Assembly (NCBI GenBank): GCA_900314635.1
Contig: OMVY01000008.1
Coordinates: 84,665-148,664 of the forward strand
DNA: 64,000 bases
Reading direction: 5' to 3'
DNA from: an uncultured Methanobrevibacter sp.
GTDB taxonomy: Archaea; Methanobacteriota; Methanobacteria; Methanobacteriales; Methanobacteriaceae
The notes under the pieces were generated by a model, which saw nothing but the letters and a program-made list of their open reading frames with translations, was not told the DNA's origin and ran no database searches. A program made the translations under genes and the position numbers. Of this stretch, positions 28,107 through 37,411 are shown in pieces (position 1 is the first letter of the stretch; each line of letters starts with the position of its first letter).

Positions 28107-29075
28107 ATGAATCTAAAGTTTAAAAAACCGTCAAAGGAAACTCAATTGGCAATGTCTGAAGTGGCTGGAGGTAAAAACCGGGACATCGACTACCAGAAAA
28201 TAGCGCAGGAGAAACTGGCCGGCATGACCAATCACAAGTTCTCCAAGCTATTAAGCAGTGGAAACGCAGCTATTTTCACAGCCATGAATGCTATTGACGG
28301 GGCAATAATGATTCCCGATCAGGGAGCTTGGAACGGCTTCAAGCAGATTGCCAGGTTTTTAAACAAGGATTTAATCGTTGTAAAAACAGACAAGGGATTG
28401 ATCACCCAGGAATATCTCTCTGAAATCTTAAACAGCTCTTCAAATATAGGAGCTCTATTTTTAACCAGTTTTGCAGCTTATACGGCAGAGCAGGACATAA
28501 GTGGAATATCAGATTTCCTCCATGAAAAGGACATCATGCTTGTTGAAGACGCATCAGGTGCGATTGGAGATGACATACTTGCCGATGGAAAATATTCGGA
28601 TATCATAATAGGATCCACAGGCTCTCCGAAAATAGTCAATGTCGAAGACGGCGGTTTCATAACAACCAGCAATGAGGAAGTCCTTGAAAAGTCAAAGCTT
28701 CTTTTAAAATCATTTAAAACAGGAAATATCACCGCCTGCGGAATATCATCTGAGCTGGATTTCGCAAAAGAAAACTTAAAGAAATCAATTGAAGCCACAA
28801 GCTATGTAAAAAATAATCTCAGTGATGAATTTGATGTTTTCCATCTTGATAAGAGAGGAATTAATGTTATTTTAAAAACAGATGATGCAAAGAAATTATC
28901 CTATGATTTAAGACATGAACTGGTTTTAGACAGTCACGGAATGATTACAAAATGCCCTAATTACAACAGGCTTAAAGAAAAAGCAGTAGCTATTGAAATC
29001 AAGAATCTGGATATCTCATGTTTGAATAAGGACAATCTGGATGAGATAGTCGAGATAATTAAAAAATATCAATAG
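28107..29075 (+). CDS. PLP-dependent aminotransferase-fold protein
   Basis: This 322-aa protein has fold type I features: SGNAAIFTAMNAIDG (phosphate-binding region, about residue 51), MLVEDASGAIGDD (the Asp that contacts the cofactor ring nitrogen, about 146) and IIIGSTGSPKIVNVEDGGF (the likely Schiff-base Lys, about 174). This pattern resembles the DegT/DnrJ/EryC1 group, but the protein is shorter than those enzymes (about 370-400 aa). The substrate is unknown. It stands alone between nreA and a convergent peptidase gene. Confidence 0.7.
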   Translation: MNLKFKKPSKETQLAMSEVAGGKNRDIDYQKIAQEKLAGMTNHKFSKLLSSGNAAIFTAMNAIDGAIMIPDQGAWNGFKQIARFLNKDLIVVKTDKGLITQEYLSEILNSSSNIGALFLTSFAAYTAEQDISGISDFLHEKDIMLVEDASGAIGDDILADGKYSDIIIGSTGSPKIVNVEDGGFITTSNEEVLEKSKLLLKSFKTGNITACGISSELDFAKENLKKSIEATSYVKNNLSDEFDVFHLDKRGINVILKTDDAKKLSYDLRHELVLDSHGMITKCPNYNRLKEKAVAIEIKNLDISCLNKDNLDEIVEIIKKYQ

Positions 29076-29093
29076 CTAAAATTTATAATTTGT

Positions 29094-29195
29094 ATTCTAT
29101 TTTTAAATAGAAATTTCATTTCTTTCCCTAAATTTTTACTATTTCATTTTTTATTGAAATTTCTACTCGGATTCTATTTTTAAATAGAAATTTCA
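29094..29195. terminator. Paired hairpins between convergent genes
   Basis: The 25-base sequence ATTCTATTTTTAAATAGAAA... occurs at 29094 and at 29171. Each copy is itself a hairpin (TTCTATTT / AAATAGAA). The right copy overlaps the end of the leftward gene (stop at 29180). They probably end transcription from both sides. Confidence 0.5.
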
Positions 29196-29860
29196 AATTT
29201 GGAATTGTCTGTAATATTATGTATTCTCACAACTCCAACAATATTCTCCCTGTCAGTCCATGCCTTAAGACCTTCAATCTTGTATATGTAGTTCCCATGT
29301 ACTTCATAGCTTATGTTCTTGTTGTCGCTGGTTAGATAAACCTTATTGCCATTTATCTTACTCACTCTTTTTATAACTCGCCCATAGTCATCGACATTAG
29401 CCACCACGCAGTCGCCAACTGAGAAATTATCTGTCTTTTCAATCATCACATACTCTCCATCTTGGAAAGTCGGAACCATTGAAGTGCCTTCGACCTTGCA
29501 GAACATTGGAAGAGCATCCTCTCCAAACTGGGATTCTATATGTACATCTGCATCGCTTATTCCATATCCATCAGCAATATCTGCAATTCCATGCTTTATG
29601 GATTCGGCACTGCTGCTTTCATTGTTAAGCTGGTCGCTTGCATACAGGACGATTTCCTTGTTCAGCTCGGACAAGTCTCCATGAATGAATGGTATTGCCA
29701 AGGTGCTTGATTCTGTATCAATGCCGTCTGTCTTGACAGTAATTGATCCATCATCGCTAAAAACCGCACATAGTATGATTAATAAGGCAATCAAAATGAT
29801 AAGGATTTTCTTGAAAAGTTTGATGATATCACCTTCTAATATATAATATCCCATTTGCAT
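29180..29860 (-). CDS. Membrane-anchored S24/S26-type (LexA/signal-peptidase-fold) serine peptidase
   Basis: This 226-aa protein has a hydrophobic anchor at about residues 18-34 (ILIILIALLIILCAVF). An outside domain of about 90 residues follows, then the peptidase core: VEGTSMVPTFQDGEYVMI carries the nucleophilic Ser, and GDCVVAN ... GRVIKRV carries the general-base Lys. This is the Ser/Lys arrangement of S24 and S26 peptidases. The order of anchor then catalytic domain suits processing of exported proteins. ATG 29860 has no clear ribosome binding site. The gene is divergent from a surface adhesin 114 bp away. Confidence 0.75.
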   Translation of the reverse strand: MQMGYYILEGDIIKLFKKILIILIALLIILCAVFSDDGSITVKTDGIDTESSTLAIPFIHGDLSELNKEIVLYASDQLNNESSSAESIKHGIADIADGYGISDADVHIESQFGEDALPMFCKVEGTSMVPTFQDGEYVMIEKTDNFSVGDCVVANVDDYGRVIKRVSKINGNKVYLTSDNKNISYEVHGNYIYKIEGLKAWTDRENIVGVVRIHNITDNSKFEISI

Positions 29861-29974
29861 TATTTATTAGTTATCCATTTCTCGTTATGAAAAATATTAT
29901 ATATTGAAAAAAAGATATTATTTATATAAAATAATAATTATTTTAGAAAATTAAGGATTAAGGAGGTGTAATTT

Positions 29975-31594
29975 TTGAATAGCATCTTTTATAAACTATC
30001 TTTAATCTTTTTAACCTTAATTGTTTTATTATCCCTGTCTGCGATTAGTGCGACAGATAGCGATTTGCAATTGGATGAGATTTCTTCAGCTGGAGATTTC
30101 GAAACGGATATCAATTCGGAAATTCCTTGCGATAATGATTTAAGCCTAAATTGTGAAGAGATTTCACCTATTAATAGAACAGATAGTTTATCTTCTAATT
30201 CTATTCTAAAAGATAGTATTAGTTCTCAAGATGCTTTGATTGATCGAATTAACAATGCTGATGATGGAGATACAATAATCATTCAACCTGGAAATTACAC
30301 TGTTTATGGAATCAGATTAGACAAGAATCTCACTATCTGCGGAAATGGAAGTCCTGATGAAATCATTCTGGATGGAGACTATCAGGATGCAATATTCACA
30401 ATAAGCAGCCAGACAGCTACTGTCAGCTTCAACAATCTGACTTTCATAAATGCTGCTGGTGATTTCGGAGGCGCCATTTCAATAGATCCGGGATATGTTT
30501 ATGTGGACAACTGCGTTTTCATAAACAACTCAGCCCGCACAAATGGAGCAGCTATCTGCAATGGGGGAATCGATGATAACAAGAATCCTTTCATAAGCCA
30601 TCTGTTTGTAAACAATTCTGTATTCATAGGAAACGATGTCGGTCATGACGGAGGAGCCATATCAAGCTATTATGGAGATTCTGAAATATATAATTCCTAT
30701 TTTAGCGAGAATTATGCTGCCCGTGACGGCGGAGCAATCAGAGTAAGTCTGTTTTCAAATGCTCATGTTGAAAACTGCACCTTCTTCAATAATTCCGCAG
30801 GGGAATGGGGAGGCGCTTATTACAGCTGGGTAGGAGATACCACAATAACAAACTGCAGCTTCCTCAACAATACTGCTGGAACATACGGCGGAGCTGTGAT
30901 GATATCTGGAAACATAAACATAACAAACTCCCTGATATCAGACAACAATGCCCAAAGCGGAGGAGCATTTTATATAACAAATCCAATGTTTGATGATAAA
31001 GCCAATTTCAAAATCAGGATGTATGTCAACAACAATACAATTGTCAACAACAAGGCTTCAGATAATGTCTCCGATTATCTGTACAATACATGGAAATTAA
31101 GCCCTAGACATTTGTATGTCAATATGGAAGACAATTACTGGGGTTCCAATAATCCATTTGAAAACATGTCATTTGACCCTTACGGCTTCTTAAAGAATCC
31201 AAGCTCATGGATAAACTCACCTGCTGGTGAGAAAGAGGATTCAAAAAACAATGAATCTCAAAAAACCAGCAGCCAAGAGGATTCTAATGCCTTGATTCAA
31301 AGCGACAAGGATTTGGATGGCGGAAATGGAACAAGCCTGATTAGAAATGATAATGTGGAAGGATCCAACAATACACTGGCGAAGAATTTGAATTCAGCAT
31401 CCAATAGTGGAAATTCAAATATCAACTCCACAGGAGTTTCTGTAGGCTCCAGGGATACCTACAGGATGACAGAGATTATAAAGAACAATGATGCTGCGGC
31501 TTTAAAGTCATTGGACATTTCCTATTTGATTGCATTGATTGTAATTGTTCTAGCATTTGTCATAGGTTTGTCAAAGCACAGAAAACGAGAATAA
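29975..31594 (+). CDS. Adhesin-like surface protein with beta-helix repeats and C-terminal anchor
   Basis: This 539-aa protein begins at TTG 29975 behind AAGGAGGTGT. It has a signal peptide (LSLIFLTLIVLLSLSAISA), a Ser/Asp-rich pro-region and then a right-handed beta-helix of about 220 residues, with repeated F-x-N-N-x-A-x-x-G-G-A-I motifs like those of polymorphic outer-membrane and pectate-lyase-type proteins. A low-complexity Asn/Ser linker, one membrane span (ISYLIALIVIVLAFVIGL) and a basic tail KHRKRE complete it. Methanobrevibacter species carry many such adhesin-like proteins, thought to mediate contact with bacteria or host. Many Asn-x-Ser/Thr sites could be glycosylated. Confidence 0.85.
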   Translation: MNSIFYKLSLIFLTLIVLLSLSAISATDSDLQLDEISSAGDFETDINSEIPCDNDLSLNCEEISPINRTDSLSSNSILKDSISSQDALIDRINNADDGDTIIIQPGNYTVYGIRLDKNLTICGNGSPDEIILDGDYQDAIFTISSQTATVSFNNLTFINAAGDFGGAISIDPGYVYVDNCVFINNSARTNGAAICNGGIDDNKNPFISHLFVNNSVFIGNDVGHDGGAISSYYGDSEIYNSYFSENYAARDGGAIRVSLFSNAHVENCTFFNNSAGEWGGAYYSWVGDTTITNCSFLNNTAGTYGGAVMISGNINITNSLISDNNAQSGGAFYITNPMFDDKANFKIRMYVNNNTIVNNKASDNVSDYLYNTWKLSPRHLYVNMEDNYWGSNNPFENMSFDPYGFLKNPSSWINSPAGEKEDSKNNESQKTSSQEDSNALIQSDKDLDGGNGTSLIRNDNVEGSNNTLAKNLNSASNSGNSNINSTGVSVGSRDTYRMTEIIKNNDAAALKSLDISYLIALIVIVLAFVIGLSKHRKRE

Positions 31595-31603
31595 TCTTAT
31601 TTT

Positions 31604-31640
31604 AATAGCTTTTTTAGCTATTTTTTTTACTTTTTTTTAT
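31604..31640 (+). terminator. Terminator of the adhesin-like gene
   Basis: AATAGCT (31604-31610) pairs with AGCTATT (31616-31622) around a short T loop and is followed by an uninterrupted T-rich run, 10 bp after the stop codon. Confidence 0.7.
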
Positions 31641-31787
31641 TTATTGCTTTTTTTAAATTTCAATTTTGGAAATTTCATTGACTTTTTTTTAAAATTTTGT
31701 TTCAAGTTTGGAAAATTTTTCAAGTTGGAAATTTTTTTAAAAACTAATAAAAAATTCTATTTTTTATACAGAGTAAAAGAGTTAACT

Positions 31788-32003
31788 ATGCATGTCATAT
31801 CGTTTAAGAAAATCGATTCTGAGGAAGTTTTAAATAGAATAAAGAAAAGAATTGCAAACAATGTTACAGCTGACGATGATGACATTGTTGATGCTGTTTT
31901 ACTGCCTTTTAGGGGCTCAAAAAGATCCCTTACTGAATTAGTTGAAATTTCAGTGAATCTGGTCAATGAACTGATTGTTGATAAGTATTTGAGGAAAAAT
32001 TAA
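31788..32003 (+). CDS. Small Rpn/PD-(D/E)XK transposase-family fragment
   Basis: This 71-aa protein resembles the segment after the nuclease domain in Rpn-type (recombination-promoting nuclease) proteins: VLNRIKKRIANN ... DIVDAVLLPFRGSKRSLTELVEISVNLVNEL. The catalytic N-terminal part is absent, and the upstream 190 bp is T-rich spacer with no remnant that I can read. ATG 31788 lacks a good ribosome binding site. It may be a decayed gene end or a small stand-alone protein. Confidence 0.45.
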   Translation: MHVISFKKIDSEEVLNRIKKRIANNVTADDDDIVDAVLLPFRGSKRSLTELVEISVNLVNELIVDKYLRKN

Positions 32004-32078
32004 ATCAATTCAGATGGTGCTGGTGAATAAATTTATAAAAGGCCTTGATAAACGTAATGAATTAATGGGAGTGATTGG

Positions 32079-32558
32079 ATGACAAATAGATTATTGGATG
32101 AGTATGTGGAACAATATGAAAATATTGCAAGAGCAGAAGGTGAAATGAAAGGTGAAGTGAAAGGTGAAATAAAGGGTGTTAACAAAGAAAGGTATAGGAT
32201 AGTTAATGTCATGCTTGAAAATAATCTTTCTTATGATGATATTTCTCTTTATACTGGGTTGTCTGCTGATGAATTAAAGGGGAAGTATGTTGAAAATAAC
32301 GAAGATGAACTTAGTATTGAAGACCTTCATCGACTTTTGGTACAAGAAAAAGCTCTTGAGAGATATATGCTAAAAGCTCAAGGAAGACATGAAGGGAGAA
32401 AAATAGGTAAATCAGAAGGTATTGAAGACGAAAGAGTTAGATGGATAACCATCATGCTTCAAAATAATGTTTCTGATGAGAATATTTCTCGTTATAGCGG
32501 CTTGCCTCTTTATGTAATAGAAAACTATAAATCTCTTATATCTCAACAATTAATTTAG
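32079..32558 (+). CDS. Rpn C-terminal-like protein with internal duplication
   Basis: This 159-aa protein has two copies of a unit of about 45 residues: a Gly/Lys/Glu-rich helix (GEVKGEIKGVNKER; GRKIGKSEGIEDER), then an HTH-like segment, VNVMLENNLSYDDISLYTGLSADEL at about 43 and ITIMLQNNVSDENISRYSGLPLYVI at about 127. This segment is typical of the C-terminus of Rpn-family nuclease/transposase proteins. No nuclease domain remains. GGGAGTGATTGG before the ATG is a good ribosome binding site, so the fragment may still be expressed. It overlaps the convergent cgi121 by 23 bp. Confidence 0.6.
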   Translation: MTNRLLDEYVEQYENIARAEGEMKGEVKGEIKGVNKERYRIVNVMLENNLSYDDISLYTGLSADELKGKYVENNEDELSIEDLHRLLVQEKALERYMLKAQGRHEGRKIGKSEGIEDERVRWITIMLQNNVSDENISRYSGLPLYVIENYKSLISQQLI

Positions 32559-33090
32559 TTGTTTTATCAATTAACACATCAGCAATATGGATATTAGATA
32601 ATTCTTTATCTGGAATATCATATATCTCTTTTAAAATTGATTCGTCGGCTTCTAAAACACTATCATCTCTACTAAAGTACTTGGATAATTCATCGATAAA
32701 GTAATCTGGACAATCGATCATCACAACCGCAATATCCATCTCACCTTCTTTTAATCCAAGTATGTCAAAAGCCTTTGAAATCTGTCTTTGAGCAGAGGTT
32801 CTAAGGAGCACTTCTATTCCTAAATCATTAGCAAGATTTTCTCCTCTTTCAAATGCCTTCATTGCATGGACGACTCCATGCTCGAGATGCTTCCTTCCTG
32901 CAATTGACTTTGCATCCATGAGCTGGATGATTCCAACATCACAGCAGCTGTTTCTAATATTATCAATATCCTTTAATGTTTGTGAAACATTTTTGATATC
33001 TCCCTTGAAACCGGCTATTTCTACATTGTCTAGATTAGCTAATTCCTTGTTGTACTCTTTAATAATTGCAGAATTATCTCTTTCACTCAT
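32536..33090 (-). CDS. cgi121: KEOPS complex subunit Cgi121
   Basis: This 184-aa protein carries the Cgi121 signature in the middle: QLMDAKSIAGRKHLEHGVVHA followed by FERGENLANDLGIEVLLRTSAQRQISKAFDILG. KEOPS makes the threonylcarbamoyl-adenosine modification at position 37 of ANN-decoding tRNAs; Cgi121 binds the Bud32 kinase and recruits tRNA. The C-terminal strand region (HIADVLIDKTTKLIVEI) is complete. ATG 33090 has AGGGA upstream. It is transcribed in the same direction as cimA, 72 bp downstream of it. Confidence 0.88.
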   Translation of the reverse strand: MSERDNSAIIKEYNKELANLDNVEIAGFKGDIKNVSQTLKDIDNIRNSCCDVGIIQLMDAKSIAGRKHLEHGVVHAMKAFERGENLANDLGIEVLLRTSAQRQISKAFDILGLKEGEMDIAVVMIDCPDYFIDELSKYFSRDDSVLEADESILKEIYDIPDKELSNIHIADVLIDKTTKLIVEI

Positions 33091-33162
33091 TTTATCCCTG
33101 AAAATAATGATTAAAAAAATAATTTATTTCAAAATAACTTTTTTTCAAAATTAATACGATGA

Positions 33163-34692
33163 TTATTCCAAATCAAGCAGCCTGTTGACTCCATCCAGAT
33201 ATGCTTCCACACTTGCATTGATGATATCAGGCTCTGTAGCCCTTGCTGAGATGATCTTGTCTCCTGAGCTCAATTTGATTATCACTTCAATCAAAGCGTC
33301 TGTACCGCCTGTAATCGCATCTACATGGTATTCCTCAAGCTTTATGTCTGCAAAGTTCTTGATTCCCTTGTTTACAGCATTTACTGCAGCATCCACTGGA
33401 CCGATTCCAACATCTGCTTCAATGACTTCCTTGCCATCCATGTTGAGGCTGATTGAAGCTGTAGGTCTGATTTTAGTACCTGATACGATGGTGAGCTCTT
33501 CCAATTGGATCTTGTTTTCATGGTCAATGTTTAAAACATGCTCTGCAATAGCTTCAAGATCTGTGTCTGTGATTGTTTTTCCCTTGTCTCCAAGGTCTTT
33601 GACCTTTGCAAATATCTCCATCAGATCATCGTCGCTGACTTTGATTCCAAGCTCCTTCAATCTGTTGTCCAGACCTTTGGTTCCCACATGCTTTCCTATT
33701 ATGAACTTTCGCCTGTGTCCGACGAGTTCAGGAGTGATTGGTTCATATGTTGAGCTGTTTTTAATTACTCCGTCTGCATGTATTCCTGATTCGTGTGCGA
33801 ATGCATTCTCTCCAACAATAGGCTTGTTCAAAGCAATTGGAGCATTGCTTAATCTGGATACAAGCTTTGAAGTGTTGTAAATCTGATTGATTTTTATATC
33901 TGTGGTGTATTGGCTGGTCTTTTTCTGAGTGCTTTCCCAGTTGTAGTTCTCTTCATAGCCGTTGTCCTTGTACAATGTGTTCAATCCCAGAACAACTTCT
34001 TCTATTGCTGCGTTTCCAGCCCTTTCCCCTATTCCGTTAATGGTTCCATGGAATCTTTTAGCTCCTCCGTCAATTGCTGACAATGTGTTTGCAACTGCAA
34101 GGCCGAAGTCGTTGTGGCAGTGTGCGCTTACAGGAACTCCCAAATCGGTGAATGACTGGTAGAACTTGAATGATTTCAATGGGGTGAGCATTCCCACGGT
34201 GTCGCATGGGCATATCCTGTCTGCTCCAGATGCTATAACCTCCTTGTACATTCTTCGCAAGTATTTCAAGTCTGTTCTTGTGGAATCCTCAGCAGCTACT
34301 TCCACGCTTAATCCATGGTCCTTGGCATATTCCACGACTTTGACCGCATCTTTAATCATTTCATCCCGGCTTTTTCTAAGCTTGTACTTCAAATGGAGGT
34401 CTGAAGTTGGAACAACAACATTGACAGCATCCACATCGCATTCTAGACAGTAATCGACGTCTTTTATCAAAGTCCGTGCAAAGCTTACTATTTCAGCATT
34501 CAATCCCTGGGAGGTAATCAGTCTGATGGCATCCCTTTCACCTTCTGATGTTACAGCGGAACCGGCTTCAATGGCATTCACACCTATTTCATCCAATTTA
34601 ACAGCTATTCTAAGTTTCTTAGCCGCATTCAGTGAAATGCCGGGAGTCTGCTCTCCATCTCTTAGTGTGGTATCCAAAACTTCTATTTTCAT
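33163..34692 (-). CDS. cimA: (R)-citramalate synthase
   Basis: This 509-aa enzyme of the isopropylmalate/citramalate/homocitrate synthase family has DTTLRDGEQTPGISL at the N-terminus, SAHCHNDFGLAVAN and NGIGERAGNA in the barrel, and a full C-terminal LeuA-type regulatory domain ending in GGTDALIEVIIKL. The substrate-site region IEAGSAVTSEGERDAIRLI matches methanogen citramalate synthase rather than isopropylmalate synthase, as I remember the two. It condenses pyruvate with acetyl-CoA in the threonine-independent isoleucine pathway. Length excludes the shorter homocitrate synthase AksA. GGAGGTAAAAA precedes the ATG. Isopropylmalate synthase remains the alternative. Confidence 0.75.
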   Translation of the reverse strand: MKIEVLDTTLRDGEQTPGISLNAAKKLRIAVKLDEIGVNAIEAGSAVTSEGERDAIRLITSQGLNAEIVSFARTLIKDVDYCLECDVDAVNVVVPTSDLHLKYKLRKSRDEMIKDAVKVVEYAKDHGLSVEVAAEDSTRTDLKYLRRMYKEVIASGADRICPCDTVGMLTPLKSFKFYQSFTDLGVPVSAHCHNDFGLAVANTLSAIDGGAKRFHGTINGIGERAGNAAIEEVVLGLNTLYKDNGYEENYNWESTQKKTSQYTTDIKINQIYNTSKLVSRLSNAPIALNKPIVGENAFAHESGIHADGVIKNSSTYEPITPELVGHRRKFIIGKHVGTKGLDNRLKELGIKVSDDDLMEIFAKVKDLGDKGKTITDTDLEAIAEHVLNIDHENKIQLEELTIVSGTKIRPTASISLNMDGKEVIEADVGIGPVDAAVNAVNKGIKNFADIKLEEYHVDAITGGTDALIEVIIKLSSGDKIISARATEPDIINASVEAYLDGVNRLLDLE

Positions 34693-34864
34693 TTTTTACC
34701 TCCGTTTAGTTGATTATTGAAATTTTTTGCAAGTAATTAATTGTTGTAATTTTTTGTAATTTTAATTAGTAGTAATTTTTTTGTTAGTTTAAATTATTGT
34801 TGTAATTTTTTCTTAAATAAGATTTTTTCAGATTAAAATACAAGATAATCCAGTTAATTTTTAG

Positions 34865-35797
34865 TTATAACTGTGTTTTAAACCATTCCACAGTTTCCCT
34901 CAAATGCTTTTCGAATGTGTCAGTATCAGGATGGAATCCAATGTTCTTCAAGTTGTCTATGCATGCAAGGGAGTGCTTTATATCTCCAGGCCTCTCTTCC
35001 ACATGCTTTACCTCAATATCTGAGTCAAGCACGTCCTTGATGACTTCAAAGAGGTGATTGATTGTCATTGATTTTCCTAAAGCCACGTTTACAACTCCGT
35101 TATAGTCGGATTCTGCAGCTTTTATGTTCGCTTCGGCAATGTCTTTGACATATATGAAGTCTCTGCTCTGCTCTCCATCGCCATAGATGACTGGGGATTC
35201 TCCTTCAAGAAGAGCAGATATGAAATTCGGAATCACAGCTGCGTACTGGGAGTTCTTATCCTGTCTCGGACCAAAGACATTGAAATACCTGAGCACTGTG
35301 TAGTTCAATCCATAACTTTCATGAAATGCTTTAAGGTAAAGCTCGCAGCCTGCTTTCTGGGCGGCATAAGGAGATAAGGGCATCAGAGGTTCGTCTTCTT
35401 TAAGCGGCATGTTGGGATTTTCTCCATAAACAGCTGATGATGATGAGAAGACTATCTTTTCGACTCCATTGTTTTTTGCTGCGATTAAAAGTCTCACTGT
35501 TGCATCGATATTGTTTTCATGGTAAGGCATCGGCTCTTCTACGCTTTTTGGAACGCTTGCAAGTGCAGCCAGGTGAAATACATAATCCATGCCTTTTAAA
35601 ATCTCATCTAAATCGGCTTCTAGCAGGTCTTCTTCGATAATGCTTAGATTTTCATGGTTTGGATTTTCAAGGTTTTCAAGTTTTCCTGTAGACATGTTGT
35701 CGATTATTGTCACCTTGTTGTCCTCAAGCAGTGAATCGACAATGTGTGATCCTATGAATCCAAGCCCTCCAGTAACTATGACATTCTTATCCTTCAT
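34865..35797 (-). CDS. NAD-dependent sugar epimerase, UDP-glucose 4-epimerase type
   Basis: This 310-aa extended short-chain dehydrogenase has the N-terminal TGGLGFIGSHIVD, the active-site SSSSAVYG (about residue 120) and YAAQK (Tyr-x-x-x-Lys, about 146), then RYFNVFGPRQ and the substrate-binding SRDFIYVKDIAEA. It probably interconverts UDP-glucose and UDP-galactose, or the N-acetyl forms, for surface glycans. AAGGACC stands before the ATG. It is transcribed alone, away from eha. A second member of the family lies at 52606 but is not closely similar. Confidence 0.85.
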   Translation of the reverse strand: MKDKNVIVTGGLGFIGSHIVDSLLEDNKVTIIDNMSTGKLENLENPNHENLSIIEEDLLEADLDEILKGMDYVFHLAALASVPKSVEEPMPYHENNIDATVRLLIAAKNNGVEKIVFSSSSAVYGENPNMPLKEDEPLMPLSPYAAQKAGCELYLKAFHESYGLNYTVLRYFNVFGPRQDKNSQYAAVIPNFISALLEGESPVIYGDGEQSRDFIYVKDIAEANIKAAESDYNGVVNVALGKSMTINHLFEVIKDVLDSDIEVKHVEERPGDIKHSLACIDNLKNIGFHPDTDTFEKHLRETVEWFKTQL

Positions 35798-36136
35798 TTT
35801 TGGTCCTTCTATTTTATTAATGATTTAATTAATTATTATAATCTATATTAATATAGTTTTTAATTTTAATAGTATTTTAATTTTTTTAGTTTTTTTAAAT
35901 AGTTTTCTCATTTCCATGATTTTTATTACTTTTTAGGATAATTTCTTAAAAAAATCATATTTTTTAGGAGTGCCTAAATTTCTTTAATCCTTTTTTATTC
36001 CCTTTAAAATTCTTTATTTTATTAAATTTTTCAAAAAAAGTAGTATTTTTAAAAATAAACCAATTTTGGAATATGGTTTTTCGGCTTGTAGACAAGTAAA
36101 AAGATATTTATATAATTTAATAACATAAGTATTAAC
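35798..36136. other. Divergent intergenic region between the epimerase and eha
   Basis: 339 bp with no gene. It holds the epimerase promoter on the minus strand, T-rich tracts in the middle and the eha promoter at the right end. Confidence 0.5.
36094..36116 (+). promoter_or_regulatory. Promoter of the eha operon
   Basis: AGTAAAAAG (BRE-like purine stretch) is followed by ATATTTATATAA, centred near 36109. That is 27 bp before ATG 36137, the usual TATA-to-start distance in archaea. No Shine-Dalgarno precedes ehaA, so the transcript is probably leaderless. Confidence 0.55.
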
Positions 36137-36472
36137 ATGATTAGCATGGTCACTAATGGTTTTCAATTATTGCTTAATTACATAGTTTCTATTATTGTCT
36201 GCATTGTAGTAGCGTTAGCTTTGAAACTTCCATTAGTACCTGAGAAACCTGTTAGAAACTCATGGACCAATAGCGCAATATATCCGACTCCTATTTTTGC
36301 AATGGGAATCCTGGCGATCTTCTTTTCTTTTAATATCTATTGGATTTATGATGGATTGGCACTTGCAGTGATAATTGGAATATTATCCGCATTGTTTGTC
36401 AAATACTTCTTTTATTACATTTTCCCGAATCCGGCAGAAAATGATTCCATTGACGGAGGTGATGAGTCATGA
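36137..36472 (+). CDS. ehaA: Energy-converting hydrogenase A subunit EhaA
   Basis: This 111-aa membrane protein has three predicted spans ([52 protein letters not shown]) and the sequence [22 protein letters not shown] between the first two. It is the first gene of the cluster, in the EhaA position and of the expected length. Its last bases overlap ehaB (ATGA). It is one of the non-conserved membrane subunits specific to Eha; its exact role is unknown. Confidence 0.85.
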   Translation: MISMVTNGFQLLLNYIVSIIVCIVVALALKLPLVPEKPVRNSWTNSAIYPTPIFAMGILAIFFSFNIYWIYDGLALAVIIGILSALFVKYFFYYIFPNPAENDSIDGGDES

Positions 36473-36969
36473 ACATGATTATTGGCCTTATTATCGCAAC
36501 AGTCGTATCCTGGCTCAATTTCGTGATTGTGGATACCTATCTTGGACTTCCTGAAAGTCCTGGAGTGAAGGGTGCGGAAAATGTTGGATATTCCATTAAA
36601 AAAAGAGGAGGAGACCTCTCCGGCGGATTTTTCCAGGGAAACATTCTCTGTTCTCCGGATGCTTCGGCAGGAACATTGCTTGCATCTATTGGAGTTTACA
36701 TATTAGGAGTTCAAGGGGGACTCATAGCAGCCCTTCTTGTTTTCATTGGAAACAGGCTATGCGCTGATAACGGTTATGCCGGAGTTGTCGGATCATTGAC
36801 CATGACAGCGATTGTATTTGCATTTTCATTTGTTGGAATAAGTCCTGAGATGTTCATATGCGGAATGGTGATAGCCATATTCACAATTCAGGGAATCTAC
36901 CATCCGGCCAGCACAAAGCTGCTTGGAAGAATTGCCAAGGCATTTGGCAGGTACACCGACTATGAATAG
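36469..36969 (+). CDS. ehaB: Energy-converting hydrogenase A subunit EhaB
   Basis: This 166-aa integral membrane protein has four to five hydrophobic segments, starting [19 protein letters not shown]. It contains a Gly-rich polar stretch ([25 protein letters not shown]) between the first two spans and a soluble end ([18 protein letters not shown]). Its position after ehaA with a 4-base overlap and its length match EhaB. A 116-bp gap to ehaC follows. Confidence 0.85.
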   Translation: MNMIIGLIIATVVSWLNFVIVDTYLGLPESPGVKGAENVGYSIKKRGGDLSGGFFQGNILCSPDASAGTLLASIGVYILGVQGGLIAALLVFIGNRLCADNGYAGVVGSLTMTAIVFAFSFVGISPEMFICGMVIAIFTIQGIYHPASTKLLGRIAKAFGRYTDYE

Positions 36970-37085
36970 GTCTAGATTGGACAGGTTTAAAAAATCAAAA
37001 TAATTAGAATAAATTAATCATAAAAACTTTAAAAATAGTTTAAATATCAATTAAGGTAATTTAAAAATAATACAAGGTTGAAAAC

Positions 37086-37361
37086 ATGTTTATTGAAATA
37101 ATTGGAGTTATTACAATTCTTATGGCCATAAGGGCTGTAGTAGCTCGAGACAGAGCGGAAAAACTCCTTTACATAAATGTAATAGGCTTCTGCATATCCG
37201 CGCTTGTTGCATTGTACATTCAAACACCATTTGGTCTTGTATTGGCTGCAACATTCTTTATAACATCCACAATAGGCTCAAATGCGATAGCATACACATT
37301 GGACAGCCTGGATGATGAAATAATATACGACAAGGATGTTGAAGAGCAGGAAGAAAATTAA
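37086..37361 (+). CDS. ehaC: Energy-converting hydrogenase A subunit EhaC (DUF2109)
   Basis: This 91-aa membrane protein has three short hydrophobic helices and an acidic tail (DSLDDEIIYDKDVEEQEEN). The first helix ends in AIRAVVARDRAEKLLYIN, reminiscent of small antiporter-like subunits. Position and size match EhaC. AAGGTTG lies before the ATG. A pair of palindromic repeats lies between this gene and ehaD. Confidence 0.83.
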   Translation: MFIEIIGVITILMAIRAVVARDRAEKLLYINVIGFCISALVALYIQTPFGLVLAATFFITSTIGSNAIAYTLDSLDDEIIYDKDVEEQEEN

Positions 37362-37411
37362 TGCCTTAATTATCATGTTTATAGAATTATAATTAAATTA
37401 AAATTTGAAAG

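Noticed and set aside
33163..34692. 2-isopropylmalate synthase (LeuA) for the gene called cimA
   Set aside because: The IEAGSAVTSEGE region and overall pattern fit methanogen citramalate synthase better; not fully excluded.
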